From JAVSMW01 sp032027005 (GTDB lineage: Bacteria; Bacillota; Thermincolia; Thermincolales; UBA2595), in assembly GCA_032027005.1 (NCBI GenBank), contig JAVSMW010000007.1, forward strand, positions 1 to 64,000: DNA of 64,000 nt, in the 5' to 3' direction. Below the pieces are notes generated by a model, which saw nothing but the letters and a program-made list of their open reading frames with translations, did no database searches and was not told the DNA's origin. The translations under genes and the position numbers were made by a program. Positions 8,768 through 18,078 of the stretch are shown here, piece by piece (the stretch's first letter is position 1; every line of letters starts with the position of its first letter).

Positions 8768-9872
8768 CTAATGATTTTTAGCCTGCTGCTGCAGGACAGC
8801 GGAAATAAATAAATCAATATTTCCGTCCATAACAGAATCCACATTGCCTATTTCCACACCTGTGCGGTGGTCCTTGACCAAACAGTAGGGCTGAAATATG
8901 TAGGACCTGATCTGACTGCCCCAGGCAATGTCCTGTTGTTCGCCCCTGATGGCATTTAGTTCTTCTTCCTTTTGCTTTAACTGCAAATCCAACAGCTTAG
9001 CCTGCAGCATTTTCATCGACTTGAGGCGGTTGGCATGCTGAGACCGCTCGTTTTGACACTGGACTACGATCCCGGTTGGTAAATGAGTAATCCGGACTGC
9101 CGAATCGGTCTTGTTTACATGCTGACCCCCGGCACCGCCTGACCTGTATGTATCAATTTTTAATTCGCCCGGGTCTATGACCACCTGGCTGTCATCCTCA
9201 ACTTCAGGTAATACGTCAACTGAGGCAAAAGAAGTATGTCTCCGTCCCGATGCATCAAAGGGCGAGATTCGCACCAACCTGTGCACACCTTTTTCAGATT
9301 TTAAATAGCCATAGGAATTCTCTCCGGCGATCAAAAGTGAGACACTTTTGACCCCAGCTTCATCACCGGCCAGCAGATCGAGGGTCTCTATAGTGTAACC
9401 CCTCTCGTCGGCCCATCTGGTATACATCCTAAGCAGCATCTGCACCCAATCCTGAGCTTCGGTTCCTCCCGCTCCGGCATGAAGCGAAATTACGGCATTG
9501 GCGCGGTCATAAGGACCATGCAGCAGAAGTTCAAGTTCCAGTTCGGCTAGTCTCTTGTCAAGAAGGCTGATTCCTTCGGTGACTTCCTGCTCCAGGGAAT
9601 CGTCTCCTTCTTCCATGCCCAGCTGCCACAAAGTCACGGTATCCTCATACATCGAATACACTGACTGGTAATCAGCCACTCGGCGCTTTAGCCGGTTGAT
9701 CTCCTGCATAACCTTCTGGGCTTCCTCCGGGTCATCCCAAAATCCGTCCGTTGAAGTCCCGGCCTCCAGCTCATCTATCCTTTTGACTTTGCTATCCAAG
9801 TCAAAGAGAAGCCCTCAATTCATCTACGCGGTTTTTTAAGCCCTCAAGCTCTCTTTTTAAGTCTGCCAGCAC
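8768..9872 (-). CDS. prfB: Peptide chain release factor 2 with programmed +1 frameshift
   Basis: Terminates translation at UGA and UAA. The main frame holds the SPF recognition motif (RISPFDASG) and the catalytic GGQ (SGGAGGQHVNKT). The 5' part is a 23-codon frame starting at GTG 9872, with TGGGGGT 6 nt upstream, ending in CTT TGA C (9806-9800). The in-frame UGA at 9803-9801 and an upstream AGGG are the standard autoregulatory slip site; a +1 shift at CTT joins the frames to give about 367 residues, the normal RF2 length. It has its own promoter and is not part of the motAB transcript. Confidence 0.96.
9800..9819 (-). promoter_or_regulatory. RF2 +1 frameshift site
   Basis: On the minus strand the order is GAGGG, a short spacer, CTT TGA C. 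The purine-rich segment acts as an internal Shine-Dalgarno, and UGA followed by C is a weak stop, so ribosomes slip when RF2 is scarce. Known from E. coli and most bacteria; here seen directly in the sequence. Confidence 0.93.
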
Positions 9873-9903
9873 AGAATTACCCCCAAATATTTCAAATTAA
9901 AGC

Positions 9904-9939
9904 CTCTATTATTATACTTTTCATCATTATATTTGTCAA
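9904..9939 (-). promoter_or_regulatory. Consensus sigma-A promoter of prfB
   Basis: TTGACA (9939-9934) and TATAAT (9916-9911) are both perfect and separated by exactly 17 nt. Transcription would start about 30 nt before the GTG of prfB. This places the adjacent 262-bp structured element outside the prfB mRNA. Confidence 0.92.
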
Positions 9940-9951
9940 AGTCTGCTAGAG

Positions 9952-10213
9952 GGTATGACCGTTTGCTCCGGTTTTCCAGGGTGGCATCTAATCATCTAGC
10001 TGTAAAGCTCCGGCAGCAAGCCGACGTCCCCGAACTTGACGGCTCATACTGCATTCCTTATGAGCTGGCCGCCTCACGTTTCGAAAACCGCGAAACTTCC
10101 CGGCGGCCTTCGCCGTCTGCGGACATACGGGGACTCCCCGGCTTGCTGCTCTCCGCTTTACAGCAAGATTCCTGACGATGCCACCCAAGAAAACCTCCGC
10201 AAACAGTCATACC
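9952..10213. ncRNA. 262-bp multi-hairpin element, candidate structured RNA or palindromic repeat
   Basis: The ends are inverted repeats that pair in seven helical segments: 9952-9959/10206-10213, 9961-9966/10199-10204, 9970-9976/10189-10195, 9979-9988/10177-10186, 9999-10008/10155-10164, 10013-10023/10139-10149 and 10026-10032/10128-10134, 59 bp in all, separated by small internal loops. The centre holds two more hairpins (10042-10048/10059-10065 and 10067-10073/10102-10108, the latter with an inner 6-bp stem). No protein is convincing inside. It lies between the motB terminator and the prfB promoter. A half copy lies upstream of hpf (19825-19900). It could be a raiA-motif-like RNA (by the hpf link), another ncRNA, or a MITE; the transcribed strand is not clear. 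Confidence 0.55.
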
Positions 10214-10217
10214 TTCA

Positions 10218-10253
10218 TCGAGGAAAAAGAAGGATGAATATCACATCCTTCTA
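10218..10253 (-). terminator. Terminator after motB
   Basis: On the minus strand AGAAGGATG and CATCCTTCT form a 9-bp stem with a 7-nt loop, followed by TTTTTCC. Confidence 0.9.
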
Positions 10254-10297
10254 GTATTTCCGGAATTTAGGGCAACTTATTATTTTTAATCCTATTC

Positions 10298-11110
10298 TTA
10301 TTCATTTTGTCTAAAGGGCTCTATAAGTTTAAGTTGATTAACCTGGGAACCAGCTTGACTCTGGGTGTCATGACCGGCCTGGCCTGGTTCTGCAACATCG
10401 AGAATACTCTTTAAGACCACGATATCGACCCGTCTGTTCTGGGCTCTGCCCTGTTCATTGGTGTTCTCGGCAATGGGGCGGAATTCTCCATAGCCGGTGG
10501 CGGACAGTTTGGCCGCTTCTAACCCTACTTGAGTTGTCAGGAATTTAACCACATTAGTGGCTCTGGCCGTAGAAAGCTCCCAGTTTGACGGGAACTGGAC
10601 AGTATGGATTGGCAGGTTGTCGGTATGTCCCTCTATTCTCAGTTGATTGGGCATTGAACTGAGTATTTGGCCAACACTCTGAATAATTTGCTGCGCTGCC
10701 GGGGTCAGATCCGCTGAGCCCAGCCTAAAGAGCAGTGCTTCCTTAAGGCTTATGACCAGACCGCGCTCTTCCTGGTCGACTGTAAGCTTGCCTTTCAAAC
10801 CCTGTTCTTCGATAAATTTATCTATCTGTTCCTTAGCCTTTTTCATATTTTCCATTTCAGCCTTGGCAGCAGCGGCCCCAGCCCCACTGATAACTGCCGG
10901 ACCTGCCTCACCGACAAGTTTCCCGCTGGCCTGTCCTAAAAAGGCCTGACTCATGGAATTGGATAACTGGGCAAACTTCTTGGAGTTGACATTACTGATA
11001 GTATACATTATCAGGAAGAAAATCATTAAAAGAGTAATCAGGTCTGCATATGTAAGCAGCCATCGCTCATGGTTTCCAGCCTTGGGCGGATCCTGGTTGC
11101 GTCTTGCCAT
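10298..11110 (-). CDS. motB: Flagellar motor stator protein MotB
   Basis: Stator subunit that anchors to peptidoglycan and couples ion flow to rotation. A short cytoplasmic start is followed by one membrane helix containing the ion-binding Asp (YADLITLLMIFFLIM), then a plug and linker (about 60-130) and an OmpA-like peptidoglycan-binding domain (IEGHTDNLPIHT, then NWELSTARA). Length 270 is usual, with a polar C-terminal extension. Eleven bp behind motA, same operon. Confidence 0.95.
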   Translation of the reverse strand: MARRNQDPPKAGNHERWLLTYADLITLLMIFFLIMYTISNVNSKKFAQLSNSMSQAFLGQASGKLVGEAGPAVISGAGAAAAKAEMENMKKAKEQIDKFIEEQGLKGKLTVDQEERGLVISLKEALLFRLGSADLTPAAQQIIQSVGQILSSMPNQLRIEGHTDNLPIHTVQFPSNWELSTARATNVVKFLTTQVGLEAAKLSATGYGEFRPIAENTNEQGRAQNRRVDIVVLKSILDVAEPGQAGHDTQSQAGSQVNQLKLIEPFRQNE

Positions 11111-11120
11111 TTATGCACCT

Positions 11121-11897
11121 CTATTCCCTGCCAGTGGCTGCTTCCTGACGAGACTTAGCCGACAGGAAGGCTCTCAGTTTTTCCCTGACAATACTGGGGT
11201 TATCTCCAGCCTGAATCGATAAAATTCCTTCTAGGGCTATTTCCCTCATAAAACGCTCCTGCTTGCTTTTCAGTTTTAATTTATGGCCAAAGGGAAGCCA
11301 GCAAAGGTTGGCAAAGGCAACACCATACAGGGTTGCCAGAAAGGCGACGGCGATCGACGGGCCTAATTTATCCGGATCAGACAGATTACCCAGAACGTGT
11401 ACCAAACCCATAACGGTACCAATAATACCCATAGTAGGTGAATAACCGCCGGCAGCTTCAAAGATTTCTGCCCCAACCCTATGCCTCTGTTCAGTAAAAT
11501 CAATTTGAGTCTCTAAGATATCTCTGACCAGTGCCGGATCAGTACCGTCAACAACCAACTGAATCCCCTGGCGCATAAACTCGTCATCTATACCCGCAGT
11601 CTCTCTTTCCAGGCTTAATAGTCCTTCCCTTCTGGCCTTTTCAGCAAAACCGCAGAGGATTCCGATCAGTTCGTTAACCTCATATTTTTTCTCATTGAAG
11701 ATTATCTTGAGCAGTATGGGGATCTGCTTGATATCTTCCATCGAAAAACTAACCAAAACAGCCCCAATGGTACCTCCAAAAACGATCATGGCCGCAGTCG
11801 GAGTCAGGAGCGCGGTCAAATGGCCGCCCTCTTCGAGGTAAGCCAACAACATCATGCCAAAACCTACCACAAGACCTATAATAGACGATAAATCCAC
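11121..11897 (-). CDS. motA: Flagellar motor stator protein MotA
   Basis: Four-helix stator subunit forming the ion channel with MotB. Helices lie near residues 3-20, 32-50, 148-170 and 180-200, with the large cytoplasmic loop (about 60-145) that contacts the rotor. The PTMGIIGTVMGLVHVL segment is the conserved third helix. First gene of the motAB pair. No strong promoter was recognised in 11898-12010, although TATAAT-like sequence is present. Confidence 0.95.
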   Translation of the reverse strand: MDLSSIIGLVVGFGMMLLAYLEEGGHLTALLTPTAAMIVFGGTIGAVLVSFSMEDIKQIPILLKIIFNEKKYEVNELIGILCGFAEKARREGLLSLERETAGIDDEFMRQGIQLVVDGTDPALVRDILETQIDFTEQRHRVGAEIFEAAGGYSPTMGIIGTVMGLVHVLGNLSDPDKLGPSIAVAFLATLYGVAFANLCWLPFGHKLKLKSKQERFMREIALEGILSIQAGDNPSIVREKLRAFLSAKSRQEAATGRE

Positions 11898-12011
11898 GTT
11901 TCGCCCACCTTCTCTGTTATTTATTTCTTGCCATTATATAGTTAGCCGTTAATTCCGCATTTTCCTGCCTTAATTATGGATTATATGACAATTTTTTCAC
12001 TATACAATCAA

Positions 12012-12046
12012 AAAAGGAGTGTTCCATCTGCTTATGGAACACTCCC
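12012..12046 (-). terminator. Terminator after secA
   Basis: A perfect 12-bp stem (GGAGTGTTCCAT/ATGGAACACTCC) with a 6-nt loop, followed on the minus strand by T6G. Confidence 0.95.
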
Positions 12047-12051
12047 GGCCA

Positions 12052-14661
12052 TTATTGCCCACAACATTTTTTATATTTTTTCCCGCTCCCACAGGGACAC
12101 AGTTCGTTGCGCCCAATTTGCTTCTCTGCCTTTACAGGCTGTTTGGGAGCGTCTTCGGCATATTTGTTTTCCACAACGCGCTGGCGCTGAGGTGCCGGTT
12201 CCTGAACAACATTAACCCGGAAGATATACCTCACAACATCTTCCTGGATTGCAGAAATCATGTTCTGGAACATCTCGTAACCCTCAAACTTATATTCCAC
12301 CAAGGGGTCTTTTTGGCCATAGGCCCGTAAACCAATCCCCTGCCTGAGCTGGTCCATGGCATCTAAGTGATCCATCCATTTCTCATCCACTATTCTGAGA
12401 AGAATCACTTTTTCCAAATGCCTGATGGTTTCCTCACCAAGTTCAAGCTCACGGTGATCATACATTTCCCGGGACTTTTCAGCCAGGATGCTTCTGATTT
12501 CCTCCCGTCCTGTTTCCGTCAAATCATCAGGGACAATTTGGTGGTGAGGCAGGTACAAATCAGCGGAATGGTCAAGCAGACCCTTAAGATCCCACTCCTC
12601 CGGATGAACTCCCTGATTGCAGTATATATTCAGAGCATTGTCTATTAGTGTATCAATCATCTGCAGGATGGTCTCTTTCAGACTTGCCTCCACAAGTACC
12701 CGCCGACGCTGTTCGTAGATGACTTCCCGCTGCTTGTTCATTACATCATCATACTGTAATACATGTTTCCTGGTATCAAAGTTGCGGTTTTCCACGCGTT
12801 TTTGCGCAGTCTCGATAGATTTTGAAATAAAGGAGTGCTCAATAGGCATATCCTCCTCCATTCCCAGTTTGTCCATTAGACTGCTGATATTATCTGACCC
12901 AAAAAGACGCATCAGGTCATCTTCCAGGGAAATATAAAACTTGGTGGAACCCGGATCTCCCTGCCGACCGGCCCGGCCCCGCAGCTGGTTGTCAATCCGC
13001 CGGCTTTCATGCCGCTCTGTACCGATAATATGCAGGCCCCCCAAGGCCACAACCTTTTCGTGCTCCGCATCTGTGTCAGCCTTAATCCCGGCCAGTACTC
13101 CGGCAAATTCGGCCTCATCTATTTCATCTTTGCCGGATTTAAACCTGGCATTAGCTAAAAACTCGGCATTGCCTCCCAACAGAATATCAGTACCCCGACC
13201 GGCCATGTTAGTCGCTATGGTGACCGCATTTAACCGCCCGGCCTGAGAAATAATTTCGGCTTCCTTTTCATGATATTTGGCATTTAAGACTTGGTGCGAA
13301 ACGCCCCTTCTTTTCAGCATGGCACTAAGTTCTTCTGATTTCTCGATGGAGATGGTCCCTACCAGAACTGGTTGTCCACCTGCATGCTTTTCGGCGATCT
13401 CATCAACCACTGCCTTAAACTTGGCCCGCTCATTTTTATAAATTACATCCGGCATGTCTTTTCTGACTAAAGCCCGGTTAGTCGGGATAACAACCACATC
13501 AAGACCATATATTTTCCTGAATTCATCCTCTTCAGTCAGGGCGGTACCGGTCATTCCCGCTAATTTCCCATACATCCGGAAATAGTTCTGGAAGGTGATT
13601 GTAGCCAGTGTTTGGGATTCCCGTTCAATCTTAACACCCTCTTTGGCTTCAATGGCCTGGTGCAGACCCTCACTGTACCGGCGCCCAAACATCAGGCGGC
13701 CCGTGAACTCATCAACGATGATTACTTCTCCATCCTTCACCACATAGTCCCTGTCCCGTTTCATCAGACCATGCGCCTTTAAGGCCTGGTTCAAATGGTG
13801 GGTCAATTCAATATGGTCGTCCTCATAAAGGTTCTGCACTCCCAGCATCTGCTCAACTTTGGCCACTCCAGCCTCTGTAAGCACAACGGTGTGGGCTTTT
13901 TCATCAACTGTAAAATCATCATCTTTTTTAAGGCGCGGAACTACCTTGGCCATCGTATAGTAGTTGTCGTTAGCCTTGTCCGACTGTCCTGAAATAATCA
14001 AAGGGGTCCGGGCTTCGTCAATGAGGATACTGTCAACCTCATCCACAACAGCATAAAACAAATCCCGCTGGACCATATGTTCTTTTTCCAGAACCATGTT
14101 GTCCCTCAGGTAATCAAAACCGAACTCATTGTTGGTCCCGTAAACAATATCCGAGTTATAGGATGCTCTCCTCTGGTCATAATCCAAACCATGTATAATT
14201 AATCCAACAGACAAACCCAAAAACTTAAATATCCGGCCCATCCATTCACTGTCCCTGGTGGCCAGATAGTCATTCACCGTTACGATGTGCACACCTTTCC
14301 CGGTAAGGGCATTCAGGTATGCAGGCAGTGTGGCGACCAGGGTTTTACCTTCACCGGTTTTCATTTCTGCAATCCGGCCCTGGTGTAAAACCATGCCGCC
14401 AATCAGCTGAACATCAAAATGACGCATGCCCAAAACTCTTTTGGAAGCTTCCCTAACCACGGCAAAAGCCTCTGGGAGAATATCTTCAAGGGTTTCGTCC
14501 TTAGCCAGGCGGTCTTTAAACTCAGCGGTCTTACCCCTTAATTGGTCATCTGACAAGCCTTGCAGCGAAGATTCAAGGCCGTTTATTTCATCAACGGTCT
14601 TTTGAAACTTTTTTATTATTTTTGCGTTCTCATCAAAGAGTTTCTTAACGAAACCCAGCAT
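12052..14661 (-). CDS. secA: Protein translocase motor ATPase SecA
   Basis: Drives preproteins through SecYEG. Walker A is in MKTGEGKTLV, the DEAD-like box in DEVDSILIDEARTPL, motif III in AGMTGTALTEEDEF, and the second NBD carries TNMAGRGTDI and RGRAGRQGDPG. The C-terminus ends in the zinc-binding CPCGSGKKYKKCCG, so SecB-type or ribosome contacts are possible. At 869 residues it is the normal length. A GAGAGGG motif 7 nt before ATG 14661 sets the start; the frame opens 18 nt earlier. An imperfect inverted repeat (14680-14705) precedes the ribosome site. Confidence 0.97.
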   Translation of the reverse strand: MLGFVKKLFDENAKIIKKFQKTVDEINGLESSLQGLSDDQLRGKTAEFKDRLAKDETLEDILPEAFAVVREASKRVLGMRHFDVQLIGGMVLHQGRIAEMKTGEGKTLVATLPAYLNALTGKGVHIVTVNDYLATRDSEWMGRIFKFLGLSVGLIIHGLDYDQRRASYNSDIVYGTNNEFGFDYLRDNMVLEKEHMVQRDLFYAVVDEVDSILIDEARTPLIISGQSDKANDNYYTMAKVVPRLKKDDDFTVDEKAHTVVLTEAGVAKVEQMLGVQNLYEDDHIELTHHLNQALKAHGLMKRDRDYVVKDGEVIIVDEFTGRLMFGRRYSEGLHQAIEAKEGVKIERESQTLATITFQNYFRMYGKLAGMTGTALTEEDEFRKIYGLDVVVIPTNRALVRKDMPDVIYKNERAKFKAVVDEIAEKHAGGQPVLVGTISIEKSEELSAMLKRRGVSHQVLNAKYHEKEAEIISQAGRLNAVTIATNMAGRGTDILLGGNAEFLANARFKSGKDEIDEAEFAGVLAGIKADTDAEHEKVVALGGLHIIGTERHESRRIDNQLRGRAGRQGDPGSTKFYISLEDDLMRLFGSDNISSLMDKLGMEEDMPIEHSFISKSIETAQKRVENRNFDTRKHVLQYDDVMNKQREVIYEQRRRVLVEASLKETILQMIDTLIDNALNIYCNQGVHPEEWDLKGLLDHSADLYLPHHQIVPDDLTETGREEIRSILAEKSREMYDHRELELGEETIRHLEKVILLRIVDEKWMDHLDAMDQLRQGIGLRAYGQKDPLVEYKFEGYEMFQNMISAIQEDVVRYIFRVNVVQEPAPQRQRVVENKYAEDAPKQPVKAEKQIGRNELCPCGSGKKYKKCCGQ

Positions 14662-14739
14662 AGAAACACCCTCTCTCAATTACAGTGGCCTTAGGCCATT
14701 CACTGTGGCAGTAATTTCAAAATTAGATCCATTATAAAT

Positions 14740-14772
14740 AAGCAAAAGAGACCGGTGAGGTCCCTTTTTTAC
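14740..14772 (-). terminator. Probable terminator after DUF5317 gene
   Basis: GGGACC and GGTCTC pair (one G-U) and are followed on the minus strand by TTTTGCTTATTT. Weaker than the others here; the plus strand also has T6. Confidence 0.45.
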
Positions 14773-14846
14773 AGGAAATCACATTTTCAATTGTAACATT
14801 TTTGCAGTGAGAGTTCAAGGCGCGCGGGAAATAAGTGGAGAGTGAT

Positions 14847-14948
14847 GAGTGAGGAGTGGAGAGTGTTTAATGGTTGGTTCGCTGCGCGAACCTTCGATTG
14901 TACAAGAAAGCGGGGCACTGACTTCTTGTCACTCTAAACTCCTCACTC
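14847..14948. repeat. Palindromic heptamer-rich element with two inner hairpins
   Basis: The outer arms 14847-14865 and 14930-14948 are 19-bp inverted repeats with two mismatches, made of the GAGTG/GGAGT heptamer family. Inside are two clean hairpins: GGTTCGC-TGC-GCGAACC (14876-14892) and ACAAGAA/TTCTTGT (14902-14929). The right arm supplies the last codons and the TGA of the DUF5317 gene. It looks like a small palindromic (REP or MITE-like) insertion. Confidence 0.75.
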
Positions 14949-15462
14949 TTCGCGTTCCCCTAAATACCAGCAGAAAAGCCCCAATATCTATAACTATATC
15001 ACCTATGCTGATCAACTGGTTTTGGTTTAAATAGCCAACATAAAATATATCGGCCAAAAACTTCAGGCTCGTGTTTTCAGTGATCAGGTTATGAGTCCCA
15101 CCGTCTCCTGCAGCTAAGGCCTGGCTCAATTCTGCGGGAAGAGTGTGGGGACTGACAGGCATTTGTCCCCCATTCAAGATAATTACTATGAAGTTAAGCA
15201 GAGTCCCGGTTGAAACGAGATACATACCCGGCATACGACGGTTCTGCCAGAGCACAAAAAATAAAATAAAGTATGAAATCACATGCAGGTAAGGGTAACC
15301 CCCAAAAGATCTTACAGGACCCCAATGATCAATCCCGGCCTGGATCAGATATGCTGCAATAACCAGGTAAAAGTACCTGAAATCCAGCCGCCCCAGGTTT
15401 GTCAGTCTTCCGCCTGTAATTAAGCCAACCAAAACAGCTAAAATAATCGTCTCTAAGAACAC
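14929..15462 (-). CDS. DUF5317 family membrane protein
   Basis: A 177-residue membrane protein with about five helices and the family's GGRLTNLGRL start and LNGGQMPV segment. Function is not known. Its start overlaps the stop of the HD-GYP gene upstream (TAGTG), so the two are translationally coupled, suggesting a role in the same signalling unit. The last residues (RVRSLE) and the stop are encoded by the arm of the palindromic repeat at 14847-14948, so the natural C-terminus may have been replaced. Confidence 0.8.
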   Translation of the reverse strand: MFLETIILAVLVGLITGGRLTNLGRLDFRYFYLVIAAYLIQAGIDHWGPVRSFGGYPYLHVISYFILFFVLWQNRRMPGMYLVSTGTLLNFIVIILNGGQMPVSPHTLPAELSQALAAGDGGTHNLITENTSLKFLADIFYVGYLNQNQLISIGDIVIDIGAFLLVFRGTRRVRSLE

Positions 15463-16715
15463 TATAATTCACCGAGCCTTTTTAAAACCATACCAAACAG
15501 CTTAACCAGGGAGGGATCGAAATTACGGCCGGCCAGGTTCTCTATTTCCCGGAGGGCCTCAGCAGGGGTTCCAGCAGGCCGGAAGGGCCTGTCTGTAATT
15601 ATGGCATCATAGGCGTCGGCAATGGCCAGGATGCGAGCACCCAATGGGATAGCCTCTCCTGACACCCCATCAGGATATCCTTGGCCGTCATATCGCTCAT
15701 GTTGATGGCGGACAATTTCTGATTTATGGCTGAGAAATTTGATTTTACTGATTATCTCCGCACCTAAGGCAGAGTGTTTTTGCATCTCAGTATATTCCTC
15801 TTGTGACAACCCTTCAGGTTTATTTAAGATCTTCTCTGATATCCCGATTTTTCCGGCGTCATGCAAGAGCACCACATACTCCAGCTGCTGTAATTCCTTT
15901 TCCCTCATTCCGGTTTCTTTAGCCATGGCCAGAGTAAGCTCGGCGACATGCTCCGAGTGTCCCTTCATATAGGGGTCCTTGGCTTCAATAGCTCTGACCA
16001 TAGTCTTGACAGTATTCAGGTAACTTTGTTTAATATTAATGTACAATCTCAAAGCATGGCTGACCAGTAATACAGGCACAAAAAACAGCATGATACTGAA
16101 AACTTTCCATTGCAAGGGCTTATCGCTAATTATGCTGGTCAAGAGATAAGCCAAAGGTGATAAGACCAAAAAGTAAATAAAAAGAGATTTTATTACCGAA
16201 ATCCAGATTGCCAGAAATTGCTCTTTTTTTAATCCTGGTCCATATAAAGCGGCCAGAAAGGTATTGGCAAAAAAATAAACATTGGTCGCCACAACAAATG
16301 CCCCCAGCGAATCCCCGGCTAACTGATAGGCTGTACCAGTTAATTCTACAATTAAAACTCCTTCAGCAGTTGACCTGATTATTTCCTTAAAGGAACCGCC
16401 GCGACCCAGAAATTTGATAAACAGTCCAGCCAACAGGTTAACAGCAAATCTGGTTATGATAGCGATTGCCGGGCCAAACAAAACAATAATAATCAAATCC
16501 AGCACAAATGCCACAGAGAAGCTGTAACCCTGCGGTAATCTGACCGGGGCTAACTGTGCCAGTAAAGATAACAAAGCAAAAACAGACACTTCCTGCCACC
16601 AGCTAAAGCCGGTTTGACTCATGTTTAACCCAAATACCAACACTAAAATGATAATAAAATAACCGGCTGTCATGATATCTATTTTCGCTACCCACGACCT
16701 GGCATTGTTCTCCAT
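15462..16715 (-). CDS. Membrane HD-GYP phosphodiesterase (first of two)
   Basis: Predicted c-di-GMP-degrading protein of 417 residues. The first half holds about six to seven helices; the second half is the HD-GYP domain with HDAGKIG, KHSALGAEI, HERYDGQGYPDG and ADAYDAI. The usual HHE reads QHE here, so one metal-site neighbour differs while the His-Glu pair remains. AGGAGACTGAT precedes the ATG. It sits between a second HD-GYP gene and DUF5317, all closely spaced. The membrane half resembles those of the second HD-GYP protein and of the GGDEF protein at 42-44 kb. Confidence 0.92.
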   Translation of the reverse strand: MENNARSWVAKIDIMTAGYFIIILVLVFGLNMSQTGFSWWQEVSVFALLSLLAQLAPVRLPQGYSFSVAFVLDLIIIVLFGPAIAIITRFAVNLLAGLFIKFLGRGGSFKEIIRSTAEGVLIVELTGTAYQLAGDSLGAFVVATNVYFFANTFLAALYGPGLKKEQFLAIWISVIKSLFIYFLVLSPLAYLLTSIISDKPLQWKVFSIMLFFVPVLLVSHALRLYINIKQSYLNTVKTMVRAIEAKDPYMKGHSEHVAELTLAMAKETGMREKELQQLEYVVLLHDAGKIGISEKILNKPEGLSQEEYTEMQKHSALGAEIISKIKFLSHKSEIVRHQHERYDGQGYPDGVSGEAIPLGARILAIADAYDAIITDRPFRPAGTPAEALREIENLAGRNFDPSLVKLFGMVLKRLGEL

Positions 16716-16724
16716 ATCAGTCTC

Positions 16725-18017
16725 CTAATCATTAAGTGTAGAAGCCACTTCCAAAACACAATTAGTTTCTATATGGTTGATTTTTTCCCGCCAGCACTCA
16801 ACAAAGGCCTGAGCTAATAATGGATCAAAATGTGTTCCGGCACACCGTTCAACTTCAATTAAGGCCTCAGCATAACTCATACCTCTCCGGTAGGACCGAT
16901 CCGAAGTCATGGCATCAAAAGAGTCCGCCAGTGTGATAATCCTGGCTCCCAAAGGTATTTTTTCGCCGGCAAGCCCGTCAGGATACCCGGTGCCATCATA
17001 TTTCTCATGATGATGCCTGATAAAATCCCTGACAGCCCCAAAATAGCTGATATCGTTTAAGATATTGGCCCCAATGACCGGATGCTGCTTGATGAGATCA
17101 AACTCTTCGTCAGTCAGCCGGCCCTCTTTGGTTAAAATCTCGTCTCTGATGCCAATTTTCCCTACGTCATGCAAAAAAGCCATGTTCCGAAGGATTTCTA
17201 TCTCATCTTCGGGCATTTTCAGATACCTGGCCAACTCAACAGTGTATTGGGCCACCCGGTCCGAGTGGCCTTTCGTGTATTTATCTTTGGCGTCAAGGGA
17301 GCTGGTCAGAGCCTCCAGGGTGTCAATAAAAATTTCGCGCATATTCATGTAGGATTTAAAAATAAACCTTGCCAGCAATAGTGGCACAAAAAACAGGGTC
17401 ACTCCCAGTGGTCCGATAGAGACATAAACATAGGCCATTAAGAGCCCCAGCAGAGGCAAAATCAGCATATTGGGAATCAGCCATTTAAAATTCGTCAGCC
17501 ACATTCCCCATGGGGATACTCTTTGGATAAAGGCCAGAATTAAAGTTATACAGGAGATATTAATAAATGAATAAGTAATGGCGGCAGCTACCAAGGGCAG
17601 CGGGTCGAGGAAGTTGATATCCCAAAAGTTCCCTCCGGACTGACGGTAGACATAGCCGGCGACTCCGGCCGCTATGACAAACTGGGCACAGTTAAAAAAC
17701 AGTTTGTGCAGGGGATCGCGGTCTGCAATGATAAACCTGCAAAAAACCAACCCAATAATGGCAACATAAGCGGCAACGCACGGACCGAATAAAACTATCG
17801 CAGCATATATAATCGATACGGTTACGGCAACATAGCCCCCTTTGGGCAGCCTGACCGGCAGCGAATCAGTCAATACGGCCAACCCGCCAAAAAACACCAG
17901 ACCGCGCCCCAAGGCGGCAGAAAATGTTGTTGTAGCTGTTAGATATGTAAGAAATAAACCAGCGCTGACAATTATCACTTTGATATAGATTTGAGCACTC
18001 ACCGGATAATCTTTCAT
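16725..18017 (-). CDS. Membrane HD-GYP phosphodiesterase (second of two)
   Basis: A 430-residue paralogue of the next gene. Seven to eight helices (about residues 10-215) lead through a helical linker to an HD-GYP domain with HDVGKIG, KQHPVIGANI, RHHHEKYDGTGYPDG and ADSFDAM; all metal and GYP residues are present. The frame opens at 18101, but AAGGG 7 nt before ATG 18017 is the clear ribosome site. Probably cleaves c-di-GMP and so feeds the riboswitches at 52-53 kb. First large gene of a unit with the other HD-GYP and DUF5317, behind a 24-codon frame. Confidence 0.93.
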   Translation of the reverse strand: MKDYPVSAQIYIKVIIVSAGLFLTYLTATTTFSAALGRGLVFFGGLAVLTDSLPVRLPKGGYVAVTVSIIYAAIVLFGPCVAAYVAIIGLVFCRFIIADRDPLHKLFFNCAQFVIAAGVAGYVYRQSGGNFWDINFLDPLPLVAAAITYSFINISCITLILAFIQRVSPWGMWLTNFKWLIPNMLILPLLGLLMAYVYVSIGPLGVTLFFVPLLLARFIFKSYMNMREIFIDTLEALTSSLDAKDKYTKGHSDRVAQYTVELARYLKMPEDEIEILRNMAFLHDVGKIGIRDEILTKEGRLTDEEFDLIKQHPVIGANILNDISYFGAVRDFIRHHHEKYDGTGYPDGLAGEKIPLGARIITLADSFDAMTSDRSYRRGMSYAEALIEVERCAGTHFDPLLAQAFVECWREKINHIETNCVLEVASTLND

Positions 18018-18078
18018 ATCTGTTCCCTTCTCAATATTAAAAAATTGACCGACAGTGTATTTAGAATTTAGCCAGTTT

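Noticed and set aside
9934..10213. Structured element as 5' leader of prfB
   Set aside because: The consensus prfB promoter lies between the element and the gene, so it is outside the main mRNA.
9933..10254. Three overlapping frames inside the structured element
   Set aside because: They follow the inverted repeat, lack ribosome sites and exist on both strands.
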